DNA of 64,000 nucleotides, from assembly GCA_033961575.1 (NCBI GenBank), contig CM066729.1, positions 100,838,501 through 100,902,500 on the forward strand, read 5' to 3'. This document shows positions 1 through 11,470 of this stretch, piece by piece. The notes beneath the pieces were generated by a model. The model was given only the letters and a program-made list of their open reading frames with translations. It was not told where the DNA came from and searched no databases. The first letter of the stretch is position 1. Each line of letters opens with the position of its first letter. The translations under genes were made by a program, and so were the position numbers. The DNA comes from Aselliscus stoliczkanus. Taxonomy: Eukaryota > Chordata > Mammalia > Chiroptera > Hipposideridae.

Positions 1-420
1 CACAAAATCCAGGATACAATTAAAAGTAACTAAGCATAAAAAAAAAAACCAGGAAAATATGATGCATAGTCAGAAAATCTAGACAATGGAAAGAGACATT
101 GTGATGGCCTGCATGTTAGAATGAGAAGATAAGGACTTTAAATTAGCTATCATAAGTATGCTCAAAGATTAAAGGAATAAATGGTCATAGATACAACTAT
201 ACAGGGGAATATTAAGTGAGAAATGAAAACTATACCGAAATACAGAAATAGAAATTCTAGAGCTGAGGAATAAAATATCTGATAGGAAAACTATTAGATG
301 AGCTTACCAGAGATGGCAGAAGAAAATATCAGTAAACCTGAAGACAGATCAATAAAAATTTGCCCTGACTCATGACAGCATTATCTTCCAACTTTATGGG
401 ACAGATCTACTTACTGAGAA
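1..420 (+). repeat. Old L1/HAL1-like fragment (ORF1 region)
   Basis: The A-rich sequence resembles the ORF1-side of old L1M/HAL1 elements: a segment on pairs of lysine/glutamine-rich codons, then tctagagctgagga and a run ending in a gatcaataaaaatt-like stretch. All frames are broken. The left end is cut by the window. Family assignment is by pattern only. Confidence 0.35.
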
Positions 421-550
421 CTAAGCTGGGGACAAAGAGGGAAGGGCCTGGCTCTGACATGTTTTGGGACTGACCCCCATTCCAGATCTGGTAAGGAAGA
501 AGGTCTTGCTACTGGGAAGTAATACAGACGAAACGATTTCAATTGCATTC

Positions 551-612
551 AAGATAAACTGATTGGCAATTATGTCTAAGATAAACTGATTGGCAATTAT
601 GTCTAAGATAAA
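551..612. repeat. 27-bp tandem repeat, about 2.3 copies
   Basis: The unit aagataaactgattggcaa plus ttatgtct occurs exactly twice (551-577, 578-604) and then begins a third time. No gene is associated. Confidence 0.9.
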
Positions 613-1222
613 AAAGCATATCACTCACAAAAGGAAGTTTAGAATAGTCAATACTTTGAAATTCAGACAGAGATTGGGCTTCTAGGTAGAGTAAAACCAG
701 CCAGAAAAAAAAACAGAGATTTAGTTCTAAGTTAAAAATAAGACCCCAAGAAGTTTTATAATTCAAAAACCTGGAAGAGCCAAGCCAGAAGGCTATATTA
801 TGGGGCTTCCAGGCAGTGAGAATAACTGGACTACTAAACCAGGCATCAAAAACAGGAACTCAGGAATATGGATTTGGGGGAGGGGAGCTGGGCAGAAGCT
901 TACTTACCAAATTATTGAGGTAATTATGAGGCAGACAGTGGTAGAGAGGAAGGGCATGGGACTGGAAATGAATTGGATAGCCTATGATAATAACTGGAAT
1001 ACTCCATAACAGTTGTAAGTGATGCAGAAAAAAAGAAAAAAAGTATTTCAAATGTGAGCTCTTTCCACCCCTCTGCAATAGGTAAGGGTTTGTCCTCGAG
1101 TCAGGGAGGTAAGTATAGTTTATATTTAAATATTTGTGTGTTTGATGACAGGGAGTGGAAGTGAAAAGGACCAGGCTGTGGCTAGGAGAAAGGTATTAAG
1201 GCTGAAGACTAAATGTAGTCTT
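613..1222. other. No gene recognised
   Basis: The stretch is AT-rich and non-coding in appearance. Short open frames on both strands show no domain or codon signature. Confidence 0.5.
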
Positions 1223-1445
1223 CATTTTTTTTAAAGATTGTTATTAAAATATAGCTAATTTACAATATTATATTAGTTTCAGGTGTACGTCATAGTTATT
1301 GAACAGTAGCTCCCTGGTATATACAGAGTTATTACCACATTATTGATTATATTCCCTATGCTAAAAGCGATCATTGTGGTTGAGTCCAGCAACAATCTGA
1401 CACTGTACCATGCTATCACATTATTGATCCCACCCCCTTTTTAAA
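1223..1445 (-). repeat. L1 3' end fragment, antisense
   Basis: A T-rich start is followed by a block with tagtttcaggtgta, the complement of the common mammalian L1 3'-terminal sequence, then ttattgattatattccct, also typical of that region. A similar block occurs at 31.5-32.0 kb and 39.3-39.6 kb. Confidence 0.55.
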
Positions 1446-4441
1446 TTTTAGAGTTTAAATGTAATCTTTAAATCACACAGGGGGTTTCAGATATTGTTGC
1501 CGTATGCCAGTAGCTGCCCATAGTTTTCAGTCAGAATATCCTGGAGGGATTGTGAAACCACAGTTGGCTCAGAAAGTGTCCAAATCAATAAGTAGAGAAA
1601 CCCAAATTGGAGCAAAGTGGGGCAAGGTGGTGCCAGGCATTTATAGCACCTTCGGCTACTATAAAAGGACCCGTGATTTGGGGTGAGGTAATTCTATTCA
1701 GCTATCTTACAGACGTACACCAACTCATCTTGCAATTTAATCTTGATCAATATATCCAATGGCATTATGTCTTTAGACACGTAAAAGGTTAAAAATTAGA
1801 AGCATACAGTCCAATGATATTCATTTGCCCTTGGCTAAATACAAGTTGGATGCTTCCAGCTTGCCCTTGTTTGGTTAGAATTTTGGGTAGATCAGAGGGG
1901 AATTCATATTTGGTCACGTAAAAATTTTAATGCACTCAACACAGCCATTGACCTACTGTCTTGATGTTTAAAAGGCACAATCTATGTAAACACACCTTTC
2001 TAAGTGAGACAATTCAGTCTTTGTTTTCCTTACGAATTTTACATATTTTTAAGTATCAGTAAGTTAAAAAAATATCTGGCATGCATAATGCAAAGTATCT
2101 GCATGAATGTTTTGTGTTGCTTTATTAGTTAAGTGGATTAAAGAAACTGTCATAAAATTTCAAGGAACGTCTACAGATTGAGGAACAATTCTTGTTAAAA
2201 GCCTGCCCTCTTGTGGCAATGTGTTGTATGTTTTATAGGAAAAACGACCTCAAATCCTCATCTAACTCATAATAGCATTAAAAAGAAATAAAACCTTAAT
2301 GTAGTTTGGGATTTAAAAAAGAAAAAAAATCTTGCTTATATGGCAACTTTGGATAATTGATAGTACTGATTAGATTGATGTTCCAGAGAGCTGAAACTTT
2401 AAATGCATTTCATTATTTAACTAACTTAATGGGCATATTTCTAATGTGTATAACCCACACTATGCATTTAATAAATTAGTTAAACTGTGCTGTAGCTTCA
2501 GGTGTCAGTGGAACATATCATAAAACTTAAGTTGTCATCTATGCTTCTGTAACTATGAATGTCATTCCCAGAATGAAGAATTACTACAGAATGAAGATAA
2601 ATACTACTAATGGAAAGATGAATAATATGACGCTGGCTTTGAAGAGCTCTTGGTCTAATGCAGGGATGGATGGTGTAAAGAATTACAAAGAAAAATCTCA
2701 AATGCTGTAGTATAGGTGTATGCACTATACCTGGAAGTATAGAAGAGAACGTATGTAGCTTTGCTTTAGAGCACTGAGGAAATTGACTAGATAAACTAAC
2801 ACTGGGGACATTATTAAAATTTGAATAAGACACACACAATTGTATTACATGCTAAGTACCCCCCTAGAAACTAAGGATATATTAATGAAAATATTTAGTC
2901 ACTACTTTTAAGGAACTAGGATGTAATGGAGAAACCACAGTGTAAACAATTGAAATGCAACATAATAAGGATTACAAGGTTCTGTGGATTTTTCTCTCCT
3001 TAGTATCTCTTGAAACTATACCCTTCTTTTCTTTCATCAGTACCCTATAGTACAAACACAGTGACTATAATGTTTCTGTAATGTTAATTTTTAGGGTTCT
3101 TTTTTTCTTCCAGTATTTTCCTAGGTCTTGATACCAGTTCTAGGAGCAAATCTATTCTAGCCTCACTGGCTTAGAGGAATAGAAAGAAAACATTTCATGG
3201 ATAGAAACAGTAACCTGTAACTCTTTCTGACTTTTGTTTTCTAGAAGTTTAAGCCTTTGGGAGAATTTAGAAGGATTACAGAACTGGTGGAAAGTAGTGT
3301 TTTGCTGAGTGAGAAAGACTGTATAAATGTGAAAGAAGAAAGATTTTCTCCAGATTAGAAAAAAAAAATCCACTCTCCATACCTCTACATTCCATCCCCA
3401 TGGTTGAGAGGAGGAGAAAACAGAAGGACCCTTTGATGAGTAGTGGAGATGTAGGAGCAATTCTCTAGAAACATACCAAGAAATATAAAGATTCATAAAA
3501 AAAATTTAAAAAAATAGCTACAAGGGTGTCTAGGCGGAAGAGGCCATGGGCAGACTCATCACAGCATGTTTGCACTCCAAATATAATAAAGCAGCAGCAG
3601 TAAACTTGTAGCCTAAGCAGCCTATGCAGGAATGGATGCAGGAGAGGCCCCAGAAGACTGTGTGGACAGAAGTCTGAGCACTAAATGCCTAACCATCATC
3701 CATGCACCCGGCTCTGGCTCTGCTTACCAAGGCTGTGCTCTGCCACCCAGATGCCTTCTTCAGGACTAAAGCATCATTCTTCCAGCTCCTGGGAGGGTCA
3801 ACAGCTGACTCCTTGCATTAATGCTCACAGCTGAATAACCTCATCTCATACAAGTTCACGACCCCTCTCCAGGGACAACCTATAGCCAAGTACTGGTCAA
3901 TGTGCATCTATAAAGGCTTGGCTTCTTTACCCCATGTGAAGACAGTTTTAAACTCTTTAGAGTCAAGCTACAAAAAAAAGGAGAAAAATAAATTTATCAA
4001 AGATAATAATTATTCCTAATGGTCGGACATCACCATTGCAATTACACACAGCATTTAATGATTACTTAAAATTAATAGTTTAACTCCAGTGGAATACACA
4101 AGAAATTGGTAGTAGCTGTGTCTCCAGGGCAGGGAACTCTGGATATAGTATCGTTTTAGTGTATTTTGATTCTGCATCATATTGAAAGAGAAACCCTTAA
4201 ACAAGCAATAGGAAAACCTGTGACAACATTACATAGATAGATTTCAAAAGTTCTAGAACACAGACAACTTAGATAGACAAGAAGAGTATGGCCCAGAAAA
4301 CCCTGTGAGATAACTCTAAAGGGAGCATAATTGATTTAAAAAAAAAAGACATTGATACAAAAAAATGTATTTGAAGAATTTGATTAAATTATTTCATGAA
4401 ATGTGAGGATTTATAAATCAGTATACTTACATAAAAGGTAT
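1446..4441. other. Mostly unassigned non-coding DNA
   Basis: I see no gene. About 2,841-2,975 resembles a decayed ancient interspersed repeat. About 3,500-3,975 is more GC-rich, with a tataaaggcttggcttc-like motif that could be an eroded LTR, but I cannot name a family. The small open frames at 2.5-2.8 and 3.15-3.5 kb look random. Confidence 0.4.
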
Positions 4442-4455
4442 AAAAACATTATAAG

Positions 4456-4909
4456 GGGCCGGCCGAGTGGCGCATTGGTTAAGAGCTGGTTTTGGGATGC
4501 CAGCGGCCCCGGTTTGGATCCCACATATGAGGGCCAGTGACACTGCCCTCTACAGCTAACAACAGCTCCACCTGGAGCTGGGCTGCGAGCCTCGGCGATG
4601 GTGTAGACTGCAGCCCCTGCTGCAGTGGGCTGCCATAGGCTACAGTGAGTGGCCGGCAGCCAGCGTGAGCGGCTGACCAGCGTGAGCTGCCAATAGCCGC
4701 GGTGAGCGACATCCAGAGGCCATGGACCTATCTAACTCATCTGGGAAAAGCACAATGACGATACCAACATGGGCCAGTGAAGCAACATTCTCTGCAACTA
4801 GACTGAAGAACAAAAGGAGAGCAACTTGTCTGTTCCCCTTCCCCCATTCCCCAATGCTGTTCCCCTCCTCCAATTCCCCAATAAAATCTTTAAAAAAAAA
4901 ACTAAACAA
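4456..4909 (+). mobile_element. Long VES-like SINE, full length
   Basis: A tRNA-like head (ggccggccgagtggcg as box A side, ggtttggatccc as box B side) leads to a long body that ends in a pyrimidine-rich section (ttccccttccccc) and ccccaataaaatct plus A-rich tail. A 14-bp direct repeat (aaaaacattataag) flanks it at 4442-4455 and 4910-4923, so the insertion ends are well defined. Confidence 0.88.
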
Positions 4910-5119
4910 AAAAACATTATAAGTAGACGTAGATATTTTACTTTTATCCACTGCATAACTTATACATCCAGTTTCGCTCACATGAAAACCTGGATTTTCT
5001 CAATGGGACACTTTGGGCGATATTGCTAAGAGTCAGTGAGTTTTCCTAGGAAGAGAGGGACATTGAAAATAACATGAGACCTCTTATCATGGTCTCTATT
5101 TTTAAAAAACAAACAAACA

Positions 5120-5250
5120 GGGCCGGCCGAGTGGCGTGGTGGTTAAGCGCTGGCTTGGGATGCCAGCGGCCCCGGTTCGGATCCCACATATGAGGGCCAG
5201 TGACACTGCCCTCAAAAACAAACAAACAAACAAACAAACAAACAAACAAA
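5120..5250 (+). mobile_element. Short tRNA-headed SINE with (CAAA)n tail
   Basis: It has the same head as the long SINE, with gtggcgtggtggttaagc and ggttcggatcccac as probable box A and box B. It ends after gacactgccctc in a (caaa)n tail instead of the long body. The upstream flank also carries caaacaaac, so the left border of the target duplication is blurred. Confidence 0.82.
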
Positions 5251-5494
5251 AAATACCTTTATTCTGGAGAAGTAAGGGCAGAGCTACGATGCAGTTTGGA
5301 TCTAACTCATTTAGGATATGTGTGTTTGGCAGACACGGATTTGCAAACCACTTCTATGTTGCCCTTCAATTAGCAGGTACTGTCCACATTGTACCTCCAC
5401 TATGTAGATCAACTCAACCTGCCATGTTCTTCATGACCCTGCTATTTCCCGAAAGAAAGTCAGTTATTTGTTCTTTTAAAATAAAACTCATATA

Positions 5495-5652
5495 GGACTG
5501 GCCGAGTGGCTCAGTCGGTTCAGAGCTCGCTCAAGAGTGCGAGCTGAGCTCTGAGCAACAGCAGTTCGATGCCCAGCCCAAGCTGAGCTGCCTCTGAGCT
5601 GCCAACAGGTGGCAGGATGGCTCAGCTAAAAGGAAATGTTAGAATCTCTTGT
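5495..5652 (+). mobile_element. Third SINE type (gagtggctcag head)
   Basis: The head gccgagtggctcagtcggtt and the box B-like gcagttcgatgccc are followed by a short body rich in gagctg and ending aggatggctcagct. A 17-bp target duplication with one mismatch (aaaataaaactcatata / aaaataaaactaatata) flanks it at 5478-5494 and 5653-5669. A second copy lies at 38.2 kb. Confidence 0.85.
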
Positions 5653-5669
5653 AAAATAAAACTAATATA

Positions 5670-6639
5670 ATTTTCAAGTGGGCAATGTATAGCAATCCTT
5701 AATTGTTTCTCTGACATCCCTTATTCCATTTGAGCCCACTAACAGGACTTCCAATAGGCCTTCCCTTCTACGAAGCTGGAAAGGGGACTTTCAACACCTT
5801 TTAGAGAAAGGATGAAGAAAATTAAGCTACATTATTAGAAGGCCACATTTACACAACACGTGAACCTTTCTCTTGCTCTCGCCAGGCTGTCGTGGCAAAA
5901 CTTGAGCGCATCGATATGAGGAATCTCTCCATCTCCTATCATCCTTGCTTTCCTAACATTTTGTATTATCCAACCTCAGTATGACCAGGGCCCAAGCAGA
6001 GAGGTTATTAACAACCTGTCCAATGAGGCATATGAAAGGTAGATCTTTTGAAAAACAAGTATGCTCATGCCTGATCCTTTCCCAAGAATCGTAAATAGCT
6101 CCTGACTAGAATAACTCCTTTTCTATGATACATAGGAAATCATCATCTGATCTGACCTGCCTGTATCACACCTGTCCTCCCTTTCTGCTTCATAGTCTAC
6201 AAAGCACCAAGCTACATTCTCCTCTATACCTCTCTTCGCACATACTATCCCTAGATATCCATCAAGAACCAACGTAATCATCTCTATTCTCAGTCAGCCT
6301 TCCCTAACCTCCTGCAGCTGACATGCAGCCTTTCTCCACACCACACCTTGGCGCTATCATTATGTCTGCAAGCATCACATGGTAATGCAATGTATGTTTA
6401 TGTCGGTAGCTTTCCTAATACAAGTTCCTTGAGTCTAGAAATTTGAACTTTTCCCTTTCTGTATTCCAATATCTATCATACTTGAGGAAGGCTTGTTGCA
6501 GAGACTGATTGAGATAATTATGTACACAGTAACCCTACTCCTTTCAAGGAGATACACGAGGAGCACTCGAGTGTTTGCATAATATTTTAAAGCTGCAAAA
6601 GCAAGTCTTCAAGGACCTGCTCTAAAAAAATGTTTCAAG
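5670..6639 (+). repeat. Unassigned DNA with an L2-like fragment
   Basis: About 6,150-6,500 reads like the 3' part of an L2 LINE: tcctccctttctgcttc, then a region ending aagttccttgagtctag and a degenerate tail. The rest is unassigned. No coding gene is seen. Confidence 0.35.
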
Positions 6640-7765
6640 GAACAGCCAGCACAATATAGGAGATGAACAAAGTGGAGGACTGACACTACCCAACCTCAAG
6701 ACTTACTATAAAGCTACAGTAATTGAGACAGTGTGGTGAAAGAACAGACAAATAGGTCAATGGAACAGAATACAGAACCCATAAAAAGACCCACATGAAT
6801 ACAGTCAATCAATCTTTGCTAAAGGAGGAAAGGCAAAATAGTGGAGCAAAGATCATTTTCTCAACAATGGTGCTGGAACAACTAAACAATCACATCCAAG
6901 AAAAAAAAATCTAGACAAAGACCTCACTCTTCACAAAAATTAACTCAAAATAGTTCATAGATCTAAATGTAAAATGTGAAGCTATAAAACTCCTAGACGT
7001 TAACATAGGAAAAATCCTATATGACCTTTGGCATGGCCATGAATTTTTAAATACAACACCAAAGGCACAATCCGTAAAAGTAACAATTTATAAATTAAAC
7101 TTCATTAATATTAAAAACTTCAGCTCTTTGAAAGGCAATACCAAAAGAATGAGAGAAGCCACAGACTGGGAGAAAATATCTGTAAAAGACACATCTGATA
7201 AAAGACTTCTCCAAAAAATAATTCTTAAAACTCAACAATAAAAAAAAATAATAAATAACCCACTTGAAAAATGGACAAAAGACCTGAAAGGCCATCTCAC
7301 TAAAGAAGATATACAGATGGCAAATAAGCATGGGAAAGATGCTCAACATCATGTCATCAGGGAAATGCAAATTACAACAACAGTGTAATTTCACTACATA
7401 TCTATTAGAAAGGCCAAAATTCAGAACACTGACTCCACCAAATGTTGGTGAGGATTTGAAGCAAAAGAACTCTCATTCATTGCTCGAGGGAATGCAAAAT
7501 GGTGCAGTCATTTTGTAAGACAGTTTCTTACAAAACTAAACATACTCTTACCATATGGTCCAACAATTGTTCTCCTTGGTATTTACCCAAAGAAATTGAA
7601 AATGTGTGTCTATACAAAAACCTAACCATGGATGTTTATAATAGCTTTATTCCTAATTTCTAAAACTTTCAACCAACATGGTCTTCAGTAGGTGAATATA
7701 GAAATCAACTGTGATACACTCAGACAATGAAATACTATTCGGTGCAAAAAAAAAAAAAAATGTGT
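6640..7765 (+). repeat. L1 fragment, ORF2 3' end and tail
   Basis: Sequence typical of the L1 ORF2 carboxyl region runs from gtggaggactgacactaccc through ggtcaatggaacagaatac, atgctcaacatcatgtcatc and accatggatgtttataatag to an A-tract near 7,746-7,760. It is 5'-truncated with many stops. Orientation is antisense to LIPI. Confidence 0.8.
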
Positions 7766-8095
7766 ATCCTCTTGACTTATTCACTCGGAAGGGATATAGG
7801 GGCAAATCTAGCACTGTTGGGTGCCACCATCTTATCCCTGGGTTCTCTCCCAAACAATTCTTGTTTCCCTTGTAGTAAAAACTGTATCAGTATTCAAGTC
7901 TATAAATATTGATCAAGCATTAGTTTTTTTGGTACAGGCTGTGGGGGAGGGGGGAAATAGTTTGAAATAAGATTGTCCCTATGTTCAGTAACTACTTAAC
8001 AGAAACTGGGTGTTGTCTTTTAGAATGAAAGTTTCTTTGTGGTGATGTCTTAGGTCATGTGGTTCTAAGAATACATTTAATTTGATCATTAAAAT
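7766..8095. other. No gene recognised
   Basis: AT-rich intergenic sequence with no recognisable repeat family or open frame of note. Confidence 0.5.
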
Positions 8096-8106
8096 AAAAT
8101 ATATTC

Positions 8107-8193
8107 TTTTTTGTTTTGTTTTTTTGTTTGTTTTGTTTTGTTTTTTTTGAGGGCAGTGTCACTGGCCCTCATATGTGGGACTGAACCGGGGCC
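8107..8193 (-). mobile_element. 5'-truncated short SINE
   Basis: A T/G tail (the complement of (CAAA)n) precedes gagggcagtgtcactggccc and the box B side, and then the head stops at ggggcc. It is flanked by an 11-bp duplication with one mismatch (aaaatatattc / aaaatatatcc) at 8096-8106 and 8194-8204. The truncation therefore happened at insertion. Confidence 0.8.
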
Positions 8194-8204
8194 AAAATAT
8201 ATCC

Positions 8205-10088
8205 TTGATAAATTCTAACTTTCTCTCTCTGTCTATGTCTTACCCCATATCTCCCCCACTTATAAAGTGTTCTGCTAAGAGGAAGGCCACTTTCTAGCTC
8301 TTCATTCTTCATTCACTTTGACAACTCTCATACTGAGGTATTTTCTCAACTAAACATCTCTCCTACCACGGATTAAACAGTAACACACTAACAAATATTG
8401 AAGAATCAAAAATCCTTTTAAAACTATGACAAGATCAACTGACAAAATCCATTGATTTCAGAATCTACACCTGCAGTAGACTTTTTGTTAACCTTCAATT
8501 CATCTTATTTCCTGAGAGTTATTAAAGAAGACCTGAAATTTACAATTCTTCTATGTAAACACATAGTGTTAATGAGTGTTTCAATACTTTAATGATATAT
8601 GTGGAAGAATTCTTTAAATTCAGTTCTAAATGAAAATTATTCTTAAATACTATATTAGTTTTTAATAACCTCAACTAATATTAAAATCTGGTTGTACTAC
8701 ATTCTTAGAAAAGACTTTAAGACATAATCTTAAATTTGTTTTTCTGTGAGAGCTCTCTGATCTTTAACCAGAAAGGCTTGTCACATTTTGTTCTTCTAAA
8801 TAGTGGTCTCTGCCCACTCTTCCCCAAATGAGCAAAAAACTTATTGCTTCATTTATGTAATTTTGCATTTATTATTCAGCAAACATTTATGGAGTCCCTC
8901 AAACAGGCCAGTCATTCACCTAGAACCTAAAAATACAAAGATATATAATTCAAAATGTCCTGGTCTCAGGAAAATCACATTACAGTGATGGATAGACAAG
9001 TAAGTAGGGAGTCTTAATATCCCATTTTGTAACACACACACAAAATGCCACCTCTGGGAAACAAAAGAAGAGGCAAAAGCAAAGGAAGGAGTGATCCTGG
9101 GAGAGAGAAGTTAACCATGGGGAAGCCCAAGAAAGAGCCCAAGTGAGAAGGCAGGTGTAAGGGCAAATCTGAGTTAGGAACTGGAAGGGGCTGATGGAGT
9201 GAAACAGGAAAGCTAGAAGAGTATTCAACAGAGTGTTAGTGAATCTAGGTAAATGATCTATTGCTTTGAATCTTCAAACACTTCCTGCAATATTATGTTC
9301 CATTTAAAGCACTGTAATCATGGCTGCTAGCCTACATGCAAACACATTCTCCCATGTCCCCGTGAGATATAATTCTACCCCAGCCAAGAGCCTAGCATTC
9401 CAGAAACTTACGCCACGATACAGAAATCCAAATTAAATTCATCAACACCATCTGCATAACCAGCTGTTCACCTCCCCTCCCATATTTCCTTCTTTTTTCA
9501 TGTACCGCATGTTCACAAGAAACACAAAATTATGAATGAAAATGTTACTTACATTTTAAAAGTCCTACATTTCCCAACCCTGAAGTCATCGCTTCTGTTT
9601 TCTAATGAGGTTGTTTCTACCACCTGGAGAAGCAGGTTGAACTGTCACAAGCAGAACTCAAGTTAATTTGGTAATTTTTAGGAGTGTCTTTATCCTAAGA
9701 TCCTAAAAGTACATGCCAGAAAACAGCCACATGTGTCTGGCAATTAGCTGGGATTGTCACGTCCAGCAAGGACCAAGTTGGCAGGCACTGACAAGCCACA
9801 TCGTAATTTCTGAGAGCCAGGCTCCTGGTTTTGTCCTGTGCTCCTTTTCCGGAGAATTTGACTTCCTGTTCACCCATCCATCCATTTATTCATTCATAAA
9901 CACATGATGCCCATTATATATTCAATGGATAATTGAAAACAGTATAAAGAGTTTAAAGCCCTCATCTCTCTGCTAGTATCTGATCCAGAATAGCATCTTC
10001 AGCCTGGCATAACAAATTTTGGGAATAATGGCTATGCTTCCCTGTTGTTGTCCCAGATAATTGCTATAGAATACCTGTACTTCATTAT
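8205..10088. other. Unassigned non-coding DNA
   Basis: No gene is recognised. About 8,876-8,995 (agcaaacatttatggagtcc and following) resembles an eroded ancient repeat. The remainder is unique-looking. Confidence 0.45.
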
Positions 10089-10136
10089 GGTCCTCCAAAA
10101 AGTACATTTTTTGGTCCTCCAAAAAGTACATTTTTT
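10089..10136. repeat. 24-bp tandem duplication, exact
   Basis: The unit ggtcctccaaaaagtacatt plus tttt is present twice with no mismatch (10089-10112 and 10113-10136). Confidence 0.95.
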
Positions 10137-10639
10137 CCACCTAACTTCTATTTTTGATCTATAATTTCTACAAATTTGGGGGAAAAACAAATATGATTAA
10201 AAATATTGCTTGAAGACTATGAACTTGAAGATCAGAGGAATTTACTTCCCTCACCACCAAGACAGCCTCCTAAGGAAGCCTTTCCTTGTTCTGGAAAACA
10301 AAACAAAACAAAATAAAAGTGGAAGAAATTAAGATACTGGAGAAGATAGTTCAATACAAGAACGTATACACATTTTATAAGTTTATGTCTTCAAGTTATC
10401 GTTGAGAGATTCTATCACCTATGGCAAGGATGTTTTATTATATTATGATGGTGATGGCATCATTTTATATGCTATGAGACAAGTTCGCTACTGATTTTTT
10501 GTTACCCAGAGGCCCTAAGCAATCAGAAATCCTGCTGCTCCTAGCAATATACATAGAGTGCATTTTACTTAATTTTAAATGCCATTAATGTCACTGAGTT
10601 TCAAAAGTTTCTGGGGATATCTGGCAAATTAATGAGGGA
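10137..10639. other. No gene recognised
   Basis: AT-rich intergenic sequence without an identified repeat. Confidence 0.5.
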
Positions 10640-11012
10640 GTGGGGGGAACTGGAAAAGTGAAATTGCATGAGGATTTGTGGTTTTGTTTAAGAATGTGAG
10701 AAATTTGTGAGCAAAGCCTTAGCGAAGGAGGGGAGACAAGGTATGTCTGTGGACTGCAGTCAGAGGCCTGTGGAGTAAAGGGCTGCAGCAAACACTAGCA
10801 GTGCAAGCAGACACCAGGCACAGAGGAAAGAGCATGTGAGCACACAACACAAAGGTGGCCATCTGCAAGTCAAGGAGACAGGCCTTGGAAGAAACCAGAC
10901 CGAAAGACATCTTGATTTTGGCCTTCTGGCCTCCAGAAGGGTGAGAGAGTAAACTGATGTTTCATCCACCTTGTCTGGTATTTTGTTAAGGCAGTCCCAG
11001 CAAACTAACACA
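10640..11012 (+). repeat. MLT1-type (MaLR) LTR, old
   Basis: The 3' half matches the pattern of mammalian MaLR LTRs: ccttggaagaaaccagacc, catcttgattttggccttc, tggcctccagaagggtgaga, then gtctggtattttgttaaggc and agcaaactaacacag. The left boundary is approximate. It is decayed, with no internal retroviral sequence next to it. Confidence 0.75.
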
Positions 11013-11239
11013 GTAGGAATTCAAGAGCACAGAGACTTACTGCAATTGACAGATTGGTTTAGAAACATACACAAAACAAACCTTGAAAGCATTCAGATAT
11101 AACTGAGAAAGAGCTGAGGCCAAGGAACTCCTGGACTGGATAGGTAAATAGGACAACGCCAAGAACATTTCGATTATTATTTTCAATGTATCATTTGTAA
11201 ATGTAGCTACTAACATGTACTGAACTGTGGAGGAGCACA

Positions 11240-11470
11240 TATCACATGGGTTAAAAACATGTACCGATGAGCCAGACCTCCCAGGTTGTCATTCTGGTTC
11301 TGTGTATGGTCTTGGGTAAGTTAATCCATATTTTTGTGTCTCGGTTTCTTCATCAGTGGAGGTGACAAGGCCAACCTCATAACGGCTTTGTAGGAATTAA
11401 ATAAATTTATATATATAATTATATATAATTAAGCTGCAGAAATACAATAATGTATGTAACTGTTAGCTAT
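11240..11470 (+). repeat. MIR SINE
   Basis: MIR-like order of motifs: gagccagacctcccaggttg, ggtcttgggtaagtt, tctcggtttcttcatcagtg, then cctcataacggctttgtagg and an AT tail. It is an ancient, diverged copy. Confidence 0.75.

Noticed and set aside
2080..2110. A codon run reading S-C-R-Y on the minus strand, tested as the LIPI last exon.
   Set aside because: The neighbouring residues do not match (no PPL before, no NIVL after), and no good acceptor lies next to it.
3500..3975. Possible processed pseudogene (frame beginning MGRLITACLHSK).
   Set aside because: The frame stops quickly and no known protein is recognised. It may be an old LTR.
5121..5180. tRNA gene candidates from box A/box B-like heads.
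   Set aside because: They are SINE heads with tails and target duplications, and no complete cloverleaf was seen.
10591..11011. Overlapping minus-strand open frames of 63-83 codons.
   Set aside because: They lie on the complement of an MLT1-type LTR and have no domain.
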